A DNA stretch of 64,000 nucleotides, from NCBI GenBank assembly GCA_965278945.1, contig OZ257128.1, positions 1,984,001-2,048,000 on the forward strand, read 5' to 3'. Under the pieces are notes generated by a model that was given only the letters and a program-made list of their open reading frames with translations, searched no databases and was not told the origin of the DNA. The translations under genes were made by a program, and so were the position numbers. This document shows positions 8,320 to 17,280 of this stretch, piece by piece (the stretch's first letter is position 1; every line of letters starts with the position of its first letter). Source of the DNA: UBA10649 sp965278945. Lineage in GTDB: Bacteria > Actinomycetota > Actinomycetes > S36-B12.

Positions 8320-9251
8320 GCGTCGGTCTGCTTGCTCGGGTCGTCGGGGTCCTCGAGGCTGGACAAGAACAGCTCGACCTGAGCGGCGATCTCATCGCCG
8401 GTCGGCATGCGTCCGTCGGCGAGGTCGCCGAGCCCGCCCGAGGCGCCGGTCGTGATGGCTGCCATCTGGTCGTACTGCTGCTCGAGCGCGGTAACGACAG
8501 CGGCGAACTCCTCGTTGCCCTCCAGCTGAGCCGACACCTCCTCGTCGGCCCGGCGAGCCGCCGCCTCGAGGTCGGCGATCGGAAGCGTGAGCCCGGCCGC
8601 GGCGCCGACCCCCTGCATCAAGGTCACGGCAGCGCGCGGGAAATCGAACTGCACGAGGTAGTGCGGAACCTGAGCCGTGACTCCCATCGACGGGATGCCC
8701 GACTGGCCAAGATGCAACTCGAGCATCGCGCCCACGTGTCCGGGCACCTCGATCTCGCCGATAACCGATGTGTACCCCGCGACGAGCGACGGCTCGCTTC
8801 CGTGCACGGTCAGGCCCATCGGGCGGGTGTGCGGGCTCGGCCACGGAATAGCCGACATGCCGACGGCCAGGCGGACGCCGAAATGGGCGACGATCAGGTC
8901 GATCGCGGCGAGGAAGCGCTGCCACTGGTAGTCAGGCTCCGGACCGGTCAGCAGCAGGAAGCGCTGTCCGGTGGAGTCGGTGACCTCATGCAGGACGATC
9001 TGCTGCACCTCGACCGACGCGAAATGGTCGACGACATAGGTCATCTTCGGTCGGCGAGCGCGGTAGTCGAGGAGCTCGTCGGCGTCGAACGTGGCCAGCA
9101 GCTGGTGTTGGCTGTGCTCGAGGAGGTGCTCGGCAGACAGGCGCACGCCCGAGCCCGCGTCGACGAAGCCCGAGAACGCGTAGAGAAGCACCGGTGGCTC
9201 CTCGAACTGAACATCACTGTGAATCGTGAACAGTTCCTCTGGCGGTCTCAT
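8316..9251 (-). CDS. PAC2 family protein
   Basis: 311 residues from the ATG at 9251, chosen because AAGGAGG sits six bases upstream; longer starts up to 9293 lie before that site. The body matches the actinobacterial PAC2 family, named for proteasome assembly chaperone 2: LLYAFSGFVDAG near the start, and IPWPSPHTRP in mid-protein. Actinobacterial members are cytoplasmic and their job is not established, although many of these organisms have a proteasome. No proteasome gene lies in this window. The C-terminus is acidic. Confidence 0.85.
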   Translation of the reverse strand: MRPPEELFTIHSDVQFEEPPVLLYAFSGFVDAGSGVRLSAEHLLEHSQHQLLATFDADELLDYRARRPKMTYVVDHFASVEVQQIVLHEVTDSTGQRFLLLTGPEPDYQWQRFLAAIDLIVAHFGVRLAVGMSAIPWPSPHTRPMGLTVHGSEPSLVAGYTSVIGEIEVPGHVGAMLELHLGQSGIPSMGVTAQVPHYLVQFDFPRAAVTLMQGVGAAAGLTLPIADLEAAARRADEEVSAQLEGNEEFAAVVTALEQQYDQMAAITTGASGGLGDLADGRMPTGDEIAAQVELFLSSLEDPDDPSKQTDA

Positions 9252-9340
9252 CGTCATCCTCCTTGCAACCATGTTCTCCCGGCGGTATTCCATTCACCAC
9301 CACCGAACCGCCCGCGTTCGCGGAGGGCTGAGCGCCTGGC

Positions 9341-9802
9341 TCAGGAGTCGGCGTCGGGAAGCTCGGCCTGAGCGGCCTTGGCGCGCGATCGGGACTTCTT
9401 GGTGGACTTTTCCGGCTCGTCGTCCGCGTCCGCGGCCGCAGCGTCGTCCGCAGCGGCGCTGGCCGCCTCCGCGGCGGCATCGGCAAGCTGGTGGGCGGTG
9501 TCGCCGGTGGCCTGCGCCAGCTGGTCGGCAGCCTTGCTCGTGGCATCAGCGGCGGTTGCCGCCGAGGCACCGAGGCTGGCCGCGGTGTCGGCGACCTTCT
9601 GTGCGGCGGTGTCCGCTGCGGTCGCGGCCGAGGTCGCGACCGACGACACGGCACCAGCGGCGGTGCCCGCAGCGGTCGATACGGAGTCGGCCCACAGGCT
9701 GGCCGTCGATGCGACGTCGGACGTGTTGCCGCGACGACGCCAGGCGATCACGCCTGCAGTAGCGCCGGCCACTGCGGCCACGACGATGAGTGCTTTCTTC
9801 AT
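9341..9802 (-). CDS. Ala-rich single-pass membrane protein, LEA-like low complexity
   Basis: 153 residues. One N-terminal hydrophobic helix (about residues 4-20) followed by RRR anchors it with most of the chain probably inside. Residues 30-125 are an Ala/Ser/Thr/Asp-rich, nearly repeat-like helical stretch (runs such as ATAADTAAQKVADTAASLG), ending in a Lys/Arg-rich then acidic tail. GGAGG five bases before the ATG supports the start. No catalytic family is recognised; the heptad-like Ala pattern suggests a long amphipathic helix. A 6-bp hairpin (9328-9344) overlaps the stop codon. Confidence 0.7.
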   Translation of the reverse strand: MKKALIVVAAVAGATAGVIAWRRRGNTSDVASTASLWADSVSTAAGTAAGAVSSVATSAATAADTAAQKVADTAASLGASAATAADATSKAADQLAQATGDTAHQLADAAAEAASAAADDAAAADADDEPEKSTKKSRSRAKAAQAELPDADS

Positions 9803-9867
9803 GTCTTCCTCCCGGGTCCAAGCGCGACGCTAACACCCGGGGCAGCGGGCCACCCGGGGAACATGTT

Positions 9868-11052
9868 TCAGCCTCGTGAACCGCGGACATCCTTCAGGTA
9901 CGACAGGAATCTCTCGGTGACCTGAGGACCGTTGAGAAACTGCTCTCGGGCTTCCGGCCCGAGCGTCATCGAGTACTCACATACTCGCGACCACGCGGTG
10001 CCCACTGCCTTAGTCAGCGCGCCCGCGACCGTGGCGGATATCGCCGATCCGGCGATCATGCCGCCGGGCACGAACTTGAGCAGACTGGTCACCGCGTATC
10101 GGCCGGCCATCGTCGCCCCGCCCGTGAGCACGACGGCGCCGGCCGCGGCGAGGGCCTTCGACCGATTCGGCGGCAGGCCGTACGCCGCGGTGATGCGCGC
10201 GATCATCGTGACTTGGTTGGGGACCAGGAGGGCGGCGTCAGCGAACGGGATCGGGGTTGCCCCGACGCCAGCGGCGACGACCACGGCCTGGTTGATGATC
10301 GCCGCCACGCGTTTTCTTTTGCGTCCCACGTCGAGCACCTGCGCGGCCGTGAGCGCACCCTCGACTACCTCGGGGATGACGTCGTATGTGTCGTCCAGCA
10401 GCGTCTGCAGCCCGAAGACGGGGCTGTCGGTGAACGGGTCGCTCAGGGCGTTCGTGATGACGACCCGTCCGCGCGGCCTGATCGGAAGCGACAAGGACTC
10501 GATGTAGCGGGCGAACTCCAGCGCTTCTGGATGCGCGACTCCATCGCGGCTGGGCACCTGCGTCATGACGATGATCACCGGCAGACCGAGATCGGCGAGC
10601 TCGCGGACGAACTGCTCCTGGGCCGCCTCGAATCGCCGATCGGACCAGCGCACGAGGTACCAGACCGCATGGATCTGCCGATCGACGGCGCCCTCGCGAT
10701 ACTCGGCCACGATCCGGCGCAGCCCGTTGACGATGGCGTCGCCGGCAGTGCCCGTCTCGAAGCCCTCGGAGTCATACAGGCCCAGGAATCCGTCGGGATG
10801 CCGATAGTAGACCAGGCCCTTGGTGACCGGGCTGCCGACACCCGTCGCAGCGACATCACGGCCGAAGATCGAGTTGACCAGGGTCGACTTGCCCACTCCG
10901 GTCTTGCCGAACACGGCGAGGTTGAAGCATCCGAGCGCCGCGAACGCCTCGGCAAGTCGCTGCTCGAACATCCCCTCGACCTGCAGCTTCGACAGGTCGG
11001 GCACTGAGCTTGAGGATCCCGCCGACGTCGGCTCGCCCGGCTGGATGGTCAC
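9868..11052 (-). CDS. dynamin/Era-like GTPase with DUF697-type membrane C-terminus
   Basis: 394 residues from the GTG at 11052, selected by TACGGT six bases upstream. The P-loop GKTGVGKS is at about 49-56, the switch/G3 motif DSEG at about 94-97, and a MTQVPSRDG segment occupies the G4 position instead of NKxD. The C-terminal 150 residues are hydrophobic and Gly/Ala-rich (AIINQAVVVAAGVGATPIPFADAALL), like DUF697 domains of membrane-associated GTPases. Substrate and partner are unknown. It is transcribed divergently from the transglycosylase gene, 65 bp away. Confidence 0.8.
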   Translation of the reverse strand: MTIQPGEPTSAGSSSSVPDLSKLQVEGMFEQRLAEAFAALGCFNLAVFGKTGVGKSTLVNSIFGRDVAATGVGSPVTKGLVYYRHPDGFLGLYDSEGFETGTAGDAIVNGLRRIVAEYREGAVDRQIHAVWYLVRWSDRRFEAAQEQFVRELADLGLPVIIVMTQVPSRDGVAHPEALEFARYIESLSLPIRPRGRVVITNALSDPFTDSPVFGLQTLLDDTYDVIPEVVEGALTAAQVLDVGRKRKRVAAIINQAVVVAAGVGATPIPFADAALLVPNQVTMIARITAAYGLPPNRSKALAAAGAVVLTGGATMAGRYAVTSLLKFVPGGMIAGSAISATVAGALTKAVGTAWSRVCEYSMTLGPEAREQFLNGPQVTERFLSYLKDVRGSRG

Positions 11053-11058
11053 GGCAAC

Positions 11059-11064
11059 ACCGTA
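11059..11064 (-). promoter_or_regulatory. -10 hexamer TACGGT, leaderless GTPase gene
   Basis: TACGGT on the reverse strand, six bases (GTTGCC) before the GTG at 11052. Confidence 0.6.
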
Positions 11065-11105
11065 CGCGCGGGGTGTGGGTTGGACAAACATGCGCCCTCG
11101 CGGGT

Positions 11106-11111
11106 TACCGT
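11106..11111 (+). promoter_or_regulatory. -10 hexamer TACCGT, leaderless transglycosylase gene
   Basis: TACCGT ends six bases before the ATG at 11118, supporting that start. Confidence 0.6.
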
Positions 11112-11117
11112 GGTTGC

Positions 11118-11705
11118 ATGAGCGGCACGCAGACGTCCATGCGGCCGCGCCGCAAGTCCCGCGTCCCGCTGATCGTCGCGCTCGTGCTCAGCGTCGCCCT
11201 GATCGCCTCGGTCGTCATCGCCGCGATGGTCGCGATCGGTGGCGTCCGCGAGCAGGGCTACCTCGGCGGAGCGATCGTCGTTCCCGAGAAGTACCGATCC
11301 CTCATCAAGGATGCCGCCGAGCGGTGCGATGCGGTTCCGGTCGAGGTCTTCGCTGCGCAGATCGCAGCGGAGAGCGGGTGGGATCCTGAAGCACGATCGC
11401 CCGCAGGCGCACGCGGCATCGCGCAGTTTATGCCCGAGGTGTGGAAGCAGTACGGCATCGACGGAAACGACGATGGCAACGTCGACGTGTTTGACGCCGA
11501 GGACGCGATCCACTCGGCAGCGGAGATGAACTGCCTCAACCGCAGGCTCGTGCGCGACGTGTCCGGCAATCGCCTGCGGAACACGATCGCGGCCTACAAC
11601 GCGGGGTTCAACGCCGTGCGCAAGTACGACGGCGTGCCGCCCTTCCCCGAGACCGAGGCGTACGTCGCGAAGATCTTCGAGAACGCCAAGACCATCGTTC
11701 TGTGA
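11118..11705 (+). CDS. membrane-anchored lytic transglycosylase (SLT fold)
   Basis: 195 residues with a basic N-terminus, one membrane helix at about 17-40 and an extracytoplasmic SLT domain. Glu85 in AAESGWDP is the expected catalytic acid; ARGIAQFMP and IAAYNAG are the other two signature blocks of goose-lysozyme-type transglycosylases. It would cleave the MurNAc-GlcNAc bond of peptidoglycan. An acidic DGNDDGNVDVFDAEDA stretch between the motifs is typical of actinobacterial members. The stop is 3 bp from the convergent hydrolase gene. Confidence 0.87.
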   Translation: MSGTQTSMRPRRKSRVPLIVALVLSVALIASVVIAAMVAIGGVREQGYLGGAIVVPEKYRSLIKDAAERCDAVPVEVFAAQIAAESGWDPEARSPAGARGIAQFMPEVWKQYGIDGNDDGNVDVFDAEDAIHSAAEMNCLNRRLVRDVSGNRLRNTIAAYNAGFNAVRKYDGVPPFPETEAYVAKIFENAKTIVL

Positions 11706-11708
11706 GCG

Positions 11709-13859
11709 CTACTTCGCGAGAAGCGGATCCTCGGCCTCGCGAACCTCGCTGGTGATGACCTGGCCCGTGTCCGCCGGCTGCCCCAGCATCTGGCGCAGGA
11801 CCGCATCGGCCTGGCTGTCGCTGCCGCTGCTGACGCCCCACGTCTTGAACTCCCGAAGCAGCGCCTCGCGCGCCCGTGCGATCTGCTCGGACACGACCCG
11901 CGCCTGCGCCCACTCGAGCTCGCGCTCGCGAAGGGCGCGCTCGATCTCGAGCAGCTGGCGCGGGGTGACGGGCAGGTCGTACGCGGCCGACACGAATCGC
12001 GCGATGTCCTCGCGGTAGTCGTGTCCGCGACGGCCGAAGGTGCCGGGCACGACGTCCATCGCGTTGACCAGATCGATGCCGGTCAGGACGAAGGTGATGC
12101 CAGGTCGCCACGATGCCGACTTGGGGATGCCGGGCGGGCGCTGATCGACGGGGCCGAGCCACCACGGCTTGCGCAACAGGAGGTTCGTCCCGAACTTCGG
12201 AATCGGATCGTCGTTGTGGCTGATGAGGACGTGCCGCACGAGATCGCGGGCGTCGGCGGGCATGTCGACGTACTGCCCGTAGTCATCGACCTCGATGACC
12301 TTGCCCTGCGGATCGATCTTCTGCGGGTTCAGCCGCCAGGACTTCGCGAACTCCGTGCCGGACGGCGTGCCAAGGAAGAGTCCGGAGTGGACGAAGTCAC
12401 GATCCATCGCCTCGACGGTGCGGTGCCTCCAGATGTCCTGCATGGTCAGCGCGCCGAGGCTCTCGCCGAACAGCACGAACCTCGGCCGCTTGGCCGGGTC
12501 CATGCCGCGGAGGTAGCCGGTGATCGCATGCATCATGTCGCGGTTCTGCTCGATGGCCAGGCCGGTGCGGGTCAGCGACATCGACGACGGCAGCATCGAG
12601 TACTGCATCGTCACGATCGCGCAGTCACCCAGCGTCATGTACTCCAGCGACTCGGCCATGACGTAGTTGATGTAGCCGGAACCGGTCGGCGACGCGAAGC
12701 ACAGGACCTTGCGGTCAAAGGCGTTCGTCCGCACGAGCTCGTCCATGATCACGTCGACGCGGTCCTCGACCTCGGCGGCCGTGTCGAGCCCGACGAAGAT
12801 GCGGATCGGATCGGCGACGGCCGGCTCCCCCATCACCGTCTGGATCTCCTCGCGGGTGAGAACCATGTTGACGAAGCGACGACCCTCGCGGGACAAGGTG
12901 TCGAAGGGGACGACACTTCCTGGACCGCCAGACACGAGCGAGGAGGTAGGCGGAATGCCGTAGGCAGGCTCCACAGCAGCACCGCCCTGCTCCACTCGAC
13001 GGACGGCGTACTCGTAGCCGGCGTACATGCCGGTTCCGAGCAGTGACAGCGCGACCGCGTGGCCGATCGGGTTGGAGACCGAGTCGTAGCTGGGCGCGAC
13101 TCGGCAGATCGCCCGCGACACTCCGTGGGCGATGAGGCGCTCGACGCCCTGCAGGCCGATGACGCCGGCTCCCACGCCGACGGCGATCGCGACGGACTTC
13201 TGCGTGGACACGTTGGCGATGGTCTTGTCGCCGACCTTCACGGAGTTCTCGTGAACCCGGTGGATCCGCCACGCGGAGTAGGCGACTCCCGCGGGAAGAG
13301 CCAGCGGCACTCGCGTGACCCAGCGCATTCCCGGCGTGGATGACGCGGCGATGTCAATGGCACCGATAACCGCGGACAGACCCGCGCCGATGGCCGCGAC
13401 ACGAGCCGTGCGGTTCGCGGCAACGCGTAGCAGCCCGCGGCGAAGGGGCTCGTCCTCACGTGGCGGCAGGGCCCGGGCGAGGCCCTCGGCCACCGCGCCG
13501 ATCAGGGCATTCGTGCCGACCGTGAACGCCAGCCTGGCCGTCGTCGATCCGGTATCTCGTCGTCCGCGGGTGACGATTCGGCCGACGGTTTCGATGCCGC
13601 TCTGCGCGACGGTGACGGCCGACAGCGTGCTCGCCGCGATGACGCCGGTGGCGATCGCCTGGTCCATCGTGCGGCGAGGCTGCAGTCCCGGCTGGAAGGA
13701 CGGCCCGACGGCCGCGGCCGCGGCGAACAGCGCCACGCGCTCGGTCAGGCTGCGATCTGGACCCAGGGCGCCAAGCACGACGTTGGCGACGCCTCGCGCG
13801 CCCGGCAGGCCCGCGCCTTCAATCACAGCAGCAGCGGTCTCGTCGGTCATGAGCGACAT
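11709..13859 (-). CDS. polytopic alpha/beta-hydrolase (Abhydrolase_9 type)
   Basis: 716 residues. The N-terminal half is hydrophobic with several likely membrane segments (around 60-75, 110-125, 145-200, 215-235 and 265-285), and the C-terminal half is a hydrolase domain with Ser in FGESLGA and the FVGLDTA motif of the Abhydrolase_9 family, after which the two-domain arrangement is known in mycobacteria and relatives. A lipid-linked or cell-envelope substrate is likely but not established. The C-terminal 100 residues are charged and helical (LEIERALRERELEW). It follows the thioesterase gene by four bases and is probably co-transcribed. Confidence 0.82.
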   Translation of the reverse strand: MSLMTDETAAAVIEGAGLPGARGVANVVLGALGPDRSLTERVALFAAAAAVGPSFQPGLQPRRTMDQAIATGVIAASTLSAVTVAQSGIETVGRIVTRGRRDTGSTTARLAFTVGTNALIGAVAEGLARALPPREDEPLRRGLLRVAANRTARVAAIGAGLSAVIGAIDIAASSTPGMRWVTRVPLALPAGVAYSAWRIHRVHENSVKVGDKTIANVSTQKSVAIAVGVGAGVIGLQGVERLIAHGVSRAICRVAPSYDSVSNPIGHAVALSLLGTGMYAGYEYAVRRVEQGGAAVEPAYGIPPTSSLVSGGPGSVVPFDTLSREGRRFVNMVLTREEIQTVMGEPAVADPIRIFVGLDTAAEVEDRVDVIMDELVRTNAFDRKVLCFASPTGSGYINYVMAESLEYMTLGDCAIVTMQYSMLPSSMSLTRTGLAIEQNRDMMHAITGYLRGMDPAKRPRFVLFGESLGALTMQDIWRHRTVEAMDRDFVHSGLFLGTPSGTEFAKSWRLNPQKIDPQGKVIEVDDYGQYVDMPADARDLVRHVLISHNDDPIPKFGTNLLLRKPWWLGPVDQRPPGIPKSASWRPGITFVLTGIDLVNAMDVVPGTFGRRGHDYREDIARFVSAAYDLPVTPRQLLEIERALRERELEWAQARVVSEQIARAREALLREFKTWGVSSGSDSQADAVLRQMLGQPADTGQVITSEVREAEDPLLAK

Positions 13860-13863
13860 CCAA

Positions 13864-14670
13864 TCACTTGATGAGGATCATCGACTGAAGGTTGTCCACG
13901 ATGAGGCGACCGTCGGCCCCCCAGAGCCGACGTTGCTCGCTGGTGAACCCGCCATAGGAGGCGGTAGCGAAGCCATCGTGGAGCAGCAGCTCCTCCGGTG
14001 CCACGGAGGCTGGATCGACCATCAAGTTGGCGGAGAAGTTGATGGTCGCCATCGGTCTCATCCGGTCCAGCGCGACGATCGCGGCCGGCCACCAGCCATC
14101 GACCAGCCCGAGAAGAGACGCCGCCGTGTGCGGAACGGGTGCCGCAAGGCGCAGGTAGCCCCCGGTGCGGGCCGCGCCTGCGGAGTACGGCATTCCGTCG
14201 AGGTACCTGATATCCAGATGCTGCATGAACTCCGGGCCAAGCCCGGACATCTCAACCGGCGGAACCTCGTCCGCTGGCGGAGCCTTCGGCGCGGGCGGCA
14301 GGTCCCACGAGCTGTACTCGACAGACGCCGCGGACTCACGGGTCACGGCAAGGACGGCCGTCAGTCGGGCGACCAGCTCGCCATCGGCGTTGGTCGTCGT
14401 GGCGCCCCACGTCGACAGACCCGAGCCGCGGCGCAGGTTCGTCACGACGACCTCGTGGTCCCCGACCGTGGCCGGCGCGGCGATCTCCGCGGATACCGAC
14501 CGCACCACGCGGGCAGTGTCGGTCTCAGAATCGCAGATCGCCTTGATCAGGGAGCCGATCACGAGCCCGCCCCACGCGCCGCGCCCGACGGCCCAGCCGG
14601 CCGGGACGGTCCAGGCGTATGTTCCGTCGGCGCCCGCTGTGACCGCGGTCGCCGTATCGAAGTTCTCCAC
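13864..14670 (-). CDS. acyl-CoA thioesterase, TesB-like double hotdog
   Basis: About 268 residues from the GTG at 14670; an in-frame ATG at 14709 would add 13 residues and start 3 bp after sbcC. The protein reads as two hotdog domains: GRGAWGGLVIGSLIKA in the first and a second half with RPMATINFSANLMVD and a C-terminal GADGRLIVDNLQS, typical of the TesB/4HBT_3 family. It would hydrolyse acyl-CoA thioesters in the cytoplasm. It sits between sbcC and the alpha/beta hydrolase gene in one reverse-strand run. An ole-pathway link is possible but not shown; the clusters are 7 kb apart. Confidence 0.78.
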   Translation of the reverse strand: MENFDTATAVTAGADGTYAWTVPAGWAVGRGAWGGLVIGSLIKAICDSETDTARVVRSVSAEIAAPATVGDHEVVVTNLRRGSGLSTWGATTTNADGELVARLTAVLAVTRESAASVEYSSWDLPPAPKAPPADEVPPVEMSGLGPEFMQHLDIRYLDGMPYSAGAARTGGYLRLAAPVPHTAASLLGLVDGWWPAAIVALDRMRPMATINFSANLMVDPASVAPEELLLHDGFATASYGGFTSEQRRLWGADGRLIVDNLQSMILIK

Positions 14671-14712
14671 GCGGGCAGTCTTGCATCGAAGCCCCGTCGC
14701 CGAACGCATGGC

Positions 14713-17280
14713 TCAGTCGGTCCACGACACGTGCAGGGTGCTGCCGAGGCGCGCACCCATGGGCTGCACGTCGATGCGTTCGGGAATGCTGCGCTTCATC
14801 TCCGTGACGTGGGAGATCACCCCGACCGTCCGGCCGTCCGAGCGCAATCGGAGGAGTTCGGCCATGACCTCGTCAAGGCGGTCACCGTCGAGGGAGCCGA
14901 AACCCTCGTCGATGAGCAGCATCCCGATCTCGACCCCCCCCGAATGCGCGCGCACCGTGTCGGCCAGGCCGAGCGCCAAGGCCAGGGAGGCACAGAAGGT
15001 CTCGCCACCGGACAAGGTCGCCGTGCGACGGACCGAGTCGGAGCGCAGGTCGTGCACCTCAAGGCCAAGGCCCAGTCCCAGTCGCGCCCTGCCGGTACCC
15101 GCCTCGGTCGACTTCAGCTCGAATCGACCGTCGAGCATCGTGCGCAGTCTTCGGTTCGCCGAGGCGAGCACCTCGTCGAACATCGTCTGCACGACGTACG
15201 CCGCCAGCGGCTGTGACAGCGTGTTGCCCACGCTGCCGCGCACGACGTTCGCCAGTGAGATCACGGCGGCCGTGTCGTGCCAGCACTGGTCGCGTTGCGC
15301 GATTGCCGTCCGCGCGAGTGCAACGCGCGCCTGCAGGTCGTCGACCAGGTCACGCGTCGCATCGCGCCTGCTCGTTGCCGCGCGGAGGTCGGCAACGAGG
15401 ACGTCGCGCCGCAGAACAAGATCCTCAGCCTCCTCGACGTCGCCGTCGTCGGCCTCGGCGATCGCGTGCAGGTCGGCCTCGGCGGCGGCCACCGCAACCG
15501 CGCAGGAGTCGACCGCTTCGTCGGCTGCGATCAGCGCGGCCACGCGAGTTCGCAGCGCGCTGAGTTCGCCGGCGCGCGCCGAGATGCTCGGATATCCCGC
15601 CAACGCGCTGACGACGACCGCGCGCAGCTCGGAGATTCCACCCACGATCCGCGCGAGTGCCGCGCGACGTTTTTCCCGCTCGTCACGCGCGCGCGCGAGC
15701 GCGGCATCGATCGCAGCAATACGTTCCTGCAGCCGAGTGATCGCAGCCGTGATGTCTCCTGGACCGAGCGGGGCCGGTTGGCCGTCTGGAGTGGGTGCAA
15801 TGTCGGTAGCCACCGTCTCGAGCCGCGTGAGCTCGCGCTCAAGCGCGTGGCGATTGCGCTCGGCCTCCGTGCGGGCTCGCGCGGCGGCCGACAGGTCGGC
15901 CGGGGTAACGGGATTGCCCGCGGACACGGCGTGGTGCGGGTGATCGGTCGATCCGCACACGGCGCACGGCACTCCGGGTGTCAGGCCTATCGCGAGTTCG
16001 GCTGCCATGCCGTCGAGTCGCGCCTGGACAATGCTGGCCTCATTGACCGCCGCGGCCTCGGCGGCTGCTGACGCCGCGTCGACGGCCTCCTGCAACGCGA
16101 CGGACAGGGCAAGCAGTTGCGCAGGCACCTCGACACTTCGCTCGTCCTCGAGGTCGATGATGCGACGCTCGATCGTGGCCAGCTCGCCCTCCCGCTGCTC
16201 CTGCTCGGCCGTGTCGGTGACCAGGCGCCTTTCGGCATCGAGAGCAGCGCCGATGGACCCGGTGACCTGGTCGATCGCCGACACGAGCTCCGCGGGCCGG
16301 TCCCTGCTCGCCCCGAGCGTCGAGATCGCCTCGAGGTCGGCATCGAGGTCGGCGCTCGCACGCGCGCGCACCCCGAGCGCTGCGCCATGCGCATGAACGG
16401 TGAGGGCGACCCGGCGCTTGGCGACGGCGCGGGCCTCGACCACCGCAACGCGGGTCGAGGCTGCGGCCAGGTCGACGCCGACCCGCTCGATCACGCCCTC
16501 CTCGACCGCCAGTCGCGCTCGGACGTCCTGGACGACCGTGTCGAGTTGGTCAGCGACACCGACCGACTCAACCGACGACTCGAGATCTCCCGTCGCAGCG
16601 AGGTCGGCATCTGACAGGCGGCTGCGCACGTGCTGGATGCTGCGCTCGACCTCGAGATCAGCCGTCTCCCGTCGCGCCAATGCCGCCCTGCGCGACTCAT
16701 CGAGCGACGCCTCGATGCGCGAGTAGAGGCTGGTCGCGAAGATCCGCTCCAGCACGACCTGCCGGTCCTTGCTCTCGGCGGCGAGGAACGTAGCGAACTC
16801 GCCCTGCGGGAGGACAACCGTCTGGAGGAACTGAGCGCGGTTGAGTCCGACGAGCCTGGCGATCTCCGCCCCGACCTCGTCGTGACGCGTCGACACCGAT
16901 TCCCACCCCTGCGGACCGGTGGCTCGCATGAGGCTCACCGACGCCGACGCCCTCGTGGTGCCGGTGCTGCGCAGCTTCGCGCGTTCGTATTCCGGTGTCC
17001 TGCGAACTCGATAGCGGCCGAAAGACGTCGTGAAGTCCAGCTCGGCGTACGACTCGTCGGTCGGCTTGGCGAATGACGAGCGCAGTCGCTGGCGATCGGA
17101 CGTGCTGCCTGCGACGTCGCCGTACAACGCGAACACGATCGCATCGATGAGAGTTGACTTGCCCGCGCCGGTCGGGCCGTCGATCAAGAACAGAGCGCTT
17201 CCGCCGAGACCGTCGAAGTCGATGACGTGCTCGCCGGCAAAGGGTCCGAGCGCGCCAAGCGCAAGCCGATGGATATGCAT
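14713..17280 (-). CDS. sbcC: SbcC, SMC-like ATPase subunit of the SbcCD nuclease
   Basis: 855 residues. Walker A GPTGAGKST at 35-43, an N-terminal half rich in heptad-like charged helices, a zinc hook CAVCGSTDHPHH in the middle, a returning coiled coil, then the ABC signature TLSGGETF and a Walker B region LLIDEGFGSLD. With SbcD it opens and trims hairpin and protein-blocked DNA ends. It is shorter than the roughly 1,050-residue E. coli protein because the coiled coil is short, as is common in actinobacteria. Its ATG overlaps the sbcD stop by one base (TGATG). Confidence 0.93.
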   Translation of the reverse strand: MHIHRLALGALGPFAGEHVIDFDGLGGSALFLIDGPTGAGKSTLIDAIVFALYGDVAGSTSDRQRLRSSFAKPTDESYAELDFTTSFGRYRVRRTPEYERAKLRSTGTTRASASVSLMRATGPQGWESVSTRHDEVGAEIARLVGLNRAQFLQTVVLPQGEFATFLAAESKDRQVVLERIFATSLYSRIEASLDESRRAALARRETADLEVERSIQHVRSRLSDADLAATGDLESSVESVGVADQLDTVVQDVRARLAVEEGVIERVGVDLAAASTRVAVVEARAVAKRRVALTVHAHGAALGVRARASADLDADLEAISTLGASRDRPAELVSAIDQVTGSIGAALDAERRLVTDTAEQEQREGELATIERRIIDLEDERSVEVPAQLLALSVALQEAVDAASAAAEAAAVNEASIVQARLDGMAAELAIGLTPGVPCAVCGSTDHPHHAVSAGNPVTPADLSAAARARTEAERNRHALERELTRLETVATDIAPTPDGQPAPLGPGDITAAITRLQERIAAIDAALARARDEREKRRAALARIVGGISELRAVVVSALAGYPSISARAGELSALRTRVAALIAADEAVDSCAVAVAAAEADLHAIAEADDGDVEEAEDLVLRRDVLVADLRAATSRRDATRDLVDDLQARVALARTAIAQRDQCWHDTAAVISLANVVRGSVGNTLSQPLAAYVVQTMFDEVLASANRRLRTMLDGRFELKSTEAGTGRARLGLGLGLEVHDLRSDSVRRTATLSGGETFCASLALALGLADTVRAHSGGVEIGMLLIDEGFGSLDGDRLDEVMAELLRLRSDGRTVGVISHVTEMKRSIPERIDVQPMGARLGSTLHVSWTD

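Noticed and set aside
7635..9371. A 578-codon plus-strand frame running through the TAP peptidase end and the PAC2 gene.
   Set aside because: It overlaps two well-supported genes and shows no family motif; shadow frame.
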